Assembly (NCBI GenBank): GCA_964468805.1
Contig: CAYXWM010000025.1
Coordinates: forward strand, 1-36,363
DNA from: CAYXWM01 sp964468805
GTDB taxonomy: Bacteria > Bacillota > Clostridia > Lachnospirales > WRBF01
Length of the DNA stretch: 36,363 nucleotides
Reading direction: 5' to 3'
A program made the translations under genes and the position numbers. Positions within the stretch are counted from its first letter, which is position 1, and each line of letters starts with the position of its first letter. Below the pieces are notes generated by a model. The model had not been told where the DNA came from and did not search any database. It saw nothing but the letters and a program-made list of their open reading frames with translations. Below are positions 33,247 through 36,363 of this stretch, piece after piece.

Positions 33247-33383
33247 ACAAAATCACCGCTGTAAACAAAGGTTCCGTTATACCCACGATTCTGCTGCTCC
33301 GAACCGAACAACCAAATACAAATCACGATTAAGCAAACTACAGCTATGCATAGCAAGGTAAAAGTCATCAATTTTCCAAACAA
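33243..33383 (-). CDS. Small membrane protein at the head of the spoVA operon (unrecognised)
   Basis: A 46-residue protein that I do not recognise. It starts at TTG 33383, seven bases after a near-perfect GGGGAGG (33397-33391 on the minus strand), and ends in TGA overlapping the spoVAA ATG by four bases. It has one hydrophobic segment (about residues 6-25, MTFTLLCIAVVCLIVICIWL) containing three cysteines, followed by a polar tail with GSEQQNRGYNGTFVYSGDFV. No such gene is standard before spoVAA. The position suggests expression in the forespore and a membrane location; a link with SpoVA function is inferred from position only. Confidence 0.7.
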   Translation of the reverse strand: MFGKLMTFTLLCIAVVCLIVICIWLFGSEQQNRGYNGTFVYSGDFV

Positions 33384-33714
33384 ACTTATTCCTCCCCACA
33401 GTTACTTTTTTTGGCGGCAATGCCGGGTCTCGGCATTACAGTCTTTTGGAAATTTAAAAAGTTACGGTTTTTATAAATCAACCCATGAAGGCAATCCATG
33501 AAATAAAAAAAATTATTGCAGTCGGTTATTTAAACCGCATATCATTGATATTTTATCTTTTTTCAAGAAAATTTATACACCGCCCAAAACCAAAACCGGG
33601 TTTCGTCCCAATAAAAAATTCTAAAAACCGACCGGACCTCTGAATATTTCGTTCTAAATTCTTACTAATTTGACATATATATAAGACTGAACGATGTAAT
33701 AAGGAGGGCAACTC
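33384..33714. other. 331-base divergent gap between the spoVA operon and spoIIID
   Basis: A hairpin AATGCCG-GGTCT-CGGCATT lies at 33419-33437. The ribosome binding site of the small gene lies at 33391-33397 on the minus strand, and AAGGAGGG of spoIIID at 33701-33708. Sigma-G (spoVA) and sigma-E (spoIIID) promoters are expected here, but I could not settle on either; TTGACATATATATAAG at 33670 is the most promoter-like stretch. No gene is seen. Confidence 0.5.
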
Positions 33715-33990
33715 ATGAAAGCATATATCGAGGAACGCGCCGTGGAAGTTGCGAAATTCATAATCGATAGTAATGCTACGGTCAGGGAGACTGCCAAGAA
33801 GTTCGGTATCAGTAAATCCACAGTACATAAGGACGTGACTGAAAGACTTATCAAAATCAATCCAAAGCTTGCCGGCGAGGCAAGACAGGTATTGGAAGTA
33901 AACAAGTCCGAACGCCATATTCGCGGCGGGTTGGCAACAAAAGAGAAATATTTGACAATAACCGGTCATGTACCGTTGGTAAAGATGTAG
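33715..33990 (+). CDS. spoIIID: Sporulation transcription regulator SpoIIID
   Basis: DNA-binding regulator of the mother-cell programme between sigma-E and sigma-K. The 91-residue protein reads MKAYIEERAVEVAKFIIDSN, then the helix-turn-helix TVRETAKKFGISKSTVHKD, and ERHIRGGLATKEKY near the end, all close to Bacillus SpoIIID (93 residues). The basic C-terminal segment that contacts DNA is kept. ATG 33715 has a perfect AAGGAGGG. It is a single gene followed by its own terminator and is divergent from the spoVA operon. Confidence 0.96.
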   Translation: MKAYIEERAVEVAKFIIDSNATVRETAKKFGISKSTVHKDVTERLIKINPKLAGEARQVLEVNKSERHIRGGLATKEKYLTITGHVPLVKM

Positions 33991-34037
33991 GCAACAGAAA
34001 AGCAGGCTGAATATCAGTCTTGTTGAGATTGCAGTCA

Positions 34038-34073
34038 AAAAGCTTCTGAGGATTTGAACTCAGAAGCTTTTTC
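34038..34073 (+). terminator. Terminator of spoIIID
   Basis: AAAAAGCTTCTGAG (34038-34051) pairs perfectly with CTCAGAAGCTTTTT (34060-34073). Confidence 0.9.
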
Positions 34074-34260
34074 ATATAATCAATAAAATAAAAATTTATA
34101 TTAACTTTGCTGTTTTGACATAAATTACGTTATATTTTTAATAGATAATTAAACATGATATTAATATAATCTTTATTTAAGGAATTTAATCCGATAAAAA
34201 TTTGTGTAACAAAAAATTTACAGAAAAATTATAAAAATATAAAAACAAGCTATTAATTTA

Positions 34261-34269
34261 TGCTATAAT
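34261..34269 (+). promoter_or_regulatory. Extended -10 promoter for the CorC/HlyC-type gene
   Basis: TGC followed by TATAAT (34264-34269) forms an extended -10 element; no good -35 is seen. It would start a leader of about 340 nt that covers the four-hairpin repeat and the structured segment at 34431. The stretch 34074-34260 is very AT-rich and shows no gene. Confidence 0.4.
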
Positions 34270-34296
34270 AATGTGAGTGCAATAAAATTAAAATTT

Positions 34297-34424
34297 CACG
34301 GAACTTCTGAAAATATTCGCAGGTTTTGCAAAATACCAAGCAAAAGCGTAATTATAACGTGAAAATTACCGGGGAATTTAATTTGCTGTGCAAATTGCGG
34401 GGCTTCGCAGAACTCATTTTATAA
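34297..34424. repeat. Diverged third copy of the four-hairpin repeat
   Basis: AACTTCTGAAAATATTCGCA, AACGTGAAAATT, GGGGAATTTAATTTGCTGTG and AGAACTCA appear in the same order as in the tandem copies at 13343-13574. The hairpins have partly decayed or changed with compensation, for example GCGGGGCTTCGC in the fourth position. Confidence 0.8.
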
Positions 34425-34430
34425 TACTAA

Positions 34431-34600
34431 AAGGACGGTATCTTTAACAAAAGATGCTGCCGGGAAACGGTTTTTATTCGGGGGAATAAAGCCGGGTTAA
34501 CCGCAAGGCAAAAAATCGTATTCAGTCCGAGCGGTGACGTTTTGTATCAATCCTTAAACAAAATGGATATATATGCTTTCAAGGATTGGTTTTATATATG
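34431..34600 (+). ncRNA. Structured leader RNA candidate upstream of the CorC/HlyC-type gene
   Basis: Hairpins: ATCTTT-AACA-AAAGAT (34440-34455), TTTATTC-GGGG-GAATAAA (34473-34490) closed by CGG/CCG, and CCGC (34501-34504) with GCGG (34531-34534). GGAC (34433-34436) can close the domain with GTCC (34525-34528). CAATCCTT (34548-34555) then pairs with AAGGATTG (34581-34588) just before GTTTTAT and the ribosome binding site GGAGGG (34602-34607), as an expression platform might. I could not match it to a known class. A metal-ion riboswitch would suit the gene, but that is inference. Confidence 0.4.
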
Positions 34601-34615
34601 TGGAGGGTGAATAAA

Positions 34616-35914
34616 TTGTTAACCCAAGTAACTTTACTGGTTGTTTTGATTTTGCTCAGTGCTTTCTTTTCCGGTTCGGAAATGGCTCTTATAAGCTTGA
34701 ATGACTATAAAATCCGCTCTATGGCTGAGGACGGCAATAAAAAAGCGGGTATGGTTAAAAAACTGCTTTCGGAGCCGGGCAAATTTCTGGCAACCATTCA
34801 AATAGGCAATACCTTTTCGGGCTTTTTGGCAAGTGCCTTTGCTGCTCAAAATTTCACCGGAATATTTGTGGAGTTTATGAGAAATTTGGGATTGGGTTTG
34901 TCCGAGGATGTTTTAAGCGGCATTGCAGCCTTTTCCATAACCATTTTGCTGTCCTTTTTTAACTTGCTTTTCGGTGAATTACTTCCCAAACGGGTTGCAA
35001 TGAAAAAGGCAGAGTCTTTTTCTATGGCTATAATTACGCCCTTAAATTTGGTTTCAAAAATAACATCACCCTTTGTTAAATTATTGAATATTACAACCAA
35101 CGCTTTTGTACGGCTATTCGGAATAGACCCAAACCAAGACGAGGAGCACGTTACAGAGGAGGAAATATTGTTAATGGTGGATGTAGGTGAGGAAAAGGGC
35201 ACCATACACGAAACCGAAAAGGAAATGATTAACAATATTTTTGAATTTAACAATAAAACCATAGACGAAATCATGACCCACAGAACAGAAATTGCGGCTC
35301 TGCCCATAGATGCGGAGTTTGATGAAGTGATAAATTTTGTAAACGACGAAAAATACTCTCGTATTCCCGTCTACGAAGACAATATAGACAACATAGTGGG
35401 TATATTGCATTCCAAACAGCTTATACAGTACATGATAGGTAAGACCCAAAAAGACGAATTTAAATTAAGCGAAATCATTCGCCAGCCCTATTGCGTGCCC
35501 ACTTCAAAACGCACGGATATTTTGTTTAAAGAACTGCAAAGAAACAATACCCATATGGCAGTAGTAATAGACGAATACGGCGGAACGGCAGGTATAGTAA
35601 CTCTGGAGGACTTGCTGGAGGAAATCGTGGGCAATATTTTTGACGAATACGACGAAATAGAAAAAGAAATAGAAAAACTTGACGAAAGTACTTTTATAAT
35701 AAACGGAATCACAGACCTGGACTTTGTTTCGGATTATTTCAGCGTAGATCTTCCTACAGACAATTACGATACCTTAGGTGGCTTTATTATGGGTCAACTG
35801 GGTAGAATCCCGGCACAAAACGATGAATCCGTGGTGGAATATAACGGATTATTGTTTAAGGTAATAGAAGTGGATGAAAAAAGAGTTGCAAAAGTCAAAG
35901 TTTGTAAAATTTAA
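34616..35914 (+). CDS. CNNM/CorC-type (HlyC family) membrane transporter
   Basis: Protein of 432 residues with the domain order of the hemolysin C / CorC family. A DUF21 membrane domain (about 1-180, four hydrophobic segments, with SAFFSGSEMALISLNDYKI) is followed by two CBS domains (about 205-330, IDEIMTHRTEIAALP and IVGILHSKQLI, then AVVIDEYGGTAGIVTLEDLLEEIVGNIFDEYDE) and a C-terminal CorC_HlyC domain (about 350-430). Relatives export magnesium or sodium or help with cobalt resistance; haemolysis is not implied. The start is TTG 34616, nine bases after GGAGGG; upstream in-frame codons lie in the leader. A structured leader suggests regulation by RNA. Confidence 0.88.
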   Translation: MLTQVTLLVVLILLSAFFSGSEMALISLNDYKIRSMAEDGNKKAGMVKKLLSEPGKFLATIQIGNTFSGFLASAFAAQNFTGIFVEFMRNLGLGLSEDVLSGIAAFSITILLSFFNLLFGELLPKRVAMKKAESFSMAIITPLNLVSKITSPFVKLLNITTNAFVRLFGIDPNQDEEHVTEEEILLMVDVGEEKGTIHETEKEMINNIFEFNNKTIDEIMTHRTEIAALPIDAEFDEVINFVNDEKYSRIPVYEDNIDNIVGILHSKQLIQYMIGKTQKDEFKLSEIIRQPYCVPTSKRTDILFKELQRNNTHMAVVIDEYGGTAGIVTLEDLLEEIVGNIFDEYDEIEKEIEKLDESTFIINGITDLDFVSDYFSVDLPTDNYDTLGGFIMGQLGRIPAQNDESVVEYNGLLFKVIEVDEKRVAKVKVCKI

Positions 35915-35915
35915 C

Positions 35916-35958
35916 GGAAACCCCAAGGAAACCTAAAGGGGTTTCCTATACTTTTATT
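35916..35958 (+). terminator. Terminator after the CorC/HlyC-type gene
   Basis: GGAAACCCC (35916-35924) pairs with GGGGTTTCC (35938-35946), followed by TATACTTTTATTTT. The T tract is interrupted. Confidence 0.65.
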
Positions 35959-35960
35959 TT

Positions 35961-36036
35961 CGGCTTTTTGGAAAGAGGAAGTTTGAGGGGAAAAGCCCAA
36001 GGTAAAAAGGTTTTCTCCCTGAAGGTCTCAGTTTTT
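35961..36036. repeat. Decayed copy of the GGGGGAGAAAACC-type palindrome (copy 4)
   Basis: CGGCTTTTTGGAAAGAGGAA, GAGGGGAAAAGCCCAAGG and AAAAAGGTTTTCTCCCTGAAGG follow the plan of copy 1 at 5965 with many changes. Confidence 0.65.
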
Positions 36037-36051
36037 ACAAAATACCCCGGT

Positions 36052-36086
36052 CAAATAAAAAACGTTTCCGAGTTTATTCGGAAACG
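36052..36086 (-). terminator. Minus-strand terminator of a gene beyond the right edge
   Basis: On the minus strand CGTTTCCGA, a loop and TCGGAAACG (36086-36063) are followed by TTTTTT (36062-36057). It implies a leftward transcript from outside the window. No coding region for it lies within 36087-36363. Confidence 0.7.
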
Positions 36087-36186
36087 CACTTGTAAAATTA
36101 TGCAATTTACATAAAATATCTCGACAAATATTGCCCCAAAAAGGAAAAAATGTCTAATATTATATTAAAAAGCAGGTAAAATTCAA

Positions 36187-36215
36187 TTGACAAACACCCG
36201 GATTGGATTTATATT
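36187..36215 (+). promoter_or_regulatory. Sigma-A-type promoter pointing out of the window
   Basis: TTGACA (36187-36192) and TATATT (36210-36215) are exactly 17 bases apart. The remaining bases to 36363 are AT-rich, include the hairpin AACCGGAA/TTCCGGTT near 36297-36315, and hold no gene, so this would be the leader of a gene further right. Confidence 0.5.
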
Positions 36216-36363
36216 AATAAAACTTATTATAATAAGAAATGCTTGCGTTTAAGTAATTCATTTACGTACCTTTGTATGTAAAAAATATGCATTCCCAACC
36301 GGAAATATTCCGGTTAAATTCATGATTAAGTCATGATAAGTATACATATTTTTCTTAACCGCC

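Noticed and set aside
32554..33361. Plus-strand frames opposite the spoVA operon (for example 33089-33361)
   Set aside because: They mirror spoVAA, spoVAB and the small gene on the other strand, lack ribosome binding sites and show no protein family features.
34431..34600. Guanidine-I (ykkC) or M-box riboswitch
   Set aside because: GGGGGAATAAAGCCGGG and GTCCGAG recall parts of ykkC, but they appear in the wrong order, and the M-box GGTGAGGC start is missing.
1..36363. tRNA and rRNA genes
   Set aside because: By eye I found no T-loop GGTTCRANTCC in a cloverleaf context and no rRNA-like stretch on either strand; a tRNAscan run was not possible.

Overview
The window looks like a chromosomal segment of an anaerobic, endospore-forming member of the class Clostridia with low to moderate GC. 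The evidence is the sporulation set (spoIIAA-spoIIAB-sigF, spoVB, spoVAA-AB-AC-AD, spoIIID), a Gram-positive PolC, the methylerythritol phosphate gene ispG, a tungstate-type ABC transporter and a citramalate route to isoleucine. I cannot name a genus. Most genes are on the plus strand. The minus-strand genes are spoVB, one unrecognised gene, and the spoVA operon.

Layout: a possible insertion-sequence end (1-53), then the forespore sigma-F operon (411-2065), truA and a LUD-domain gene (to 3603). A roughly 300-nt structured RNA candidate with its own terminator (3604-3955) precedes tupA-tupB-tupC (4112-6781). Next come ispG and polC (6934-12375), a thioredoxin-reductase-like flavoprotein lacking the usual NADPH signature (12481-13341), and a repeat-rich gap. 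The branched-chain amino acid operon ilvN-cimA-ilvE (13937-17191) has its own promoter. A second repeat-rich gap precedes a PAS-GGDEF-EAL protein, with spoVB convergent to it. A B12-binding radical SAM protein, nth, a D-Ala-D-Ala carboxypeptidase, glyA and smpB follow (21432-27230).

From 27.2 to 30.4 kb the content looks more accessory: a secreted phytase-like protein lies between two copies of nearly the same terminator, followed by an unrecognised gene with a probable frameshift at an A8 run and a secreted CAP-domain protein. The minus-strand spoVA operon (30465-33383) starts with a 46-residue membrane protein that I do not recognise; it overlaps the spoVAA start by four bases. spoIIID and a CorC/HlyC-type membrane protein with a long structured leader close the window. 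At the right edge a minus-strand terminator and a plus-strand promoter point to genes outside.

Two features recur. First, the gaps contain at least three families of dispersed palindromic repeats: a four-hairpin unit of about 128 bp, a palindrome of about 104 bp, and a GGGGGAGAAAACC-type terminator-like palindrome. Second, start codons are unusual: many genes start at TTG, in several cases with a decoy ATG or GTG on the Shine-Dalgarno sequence, and polC and the radical SAM gene appear to start at ATA and ATC. No tRNA, rRNA, CRISPR array or complete transposase gene was seen.
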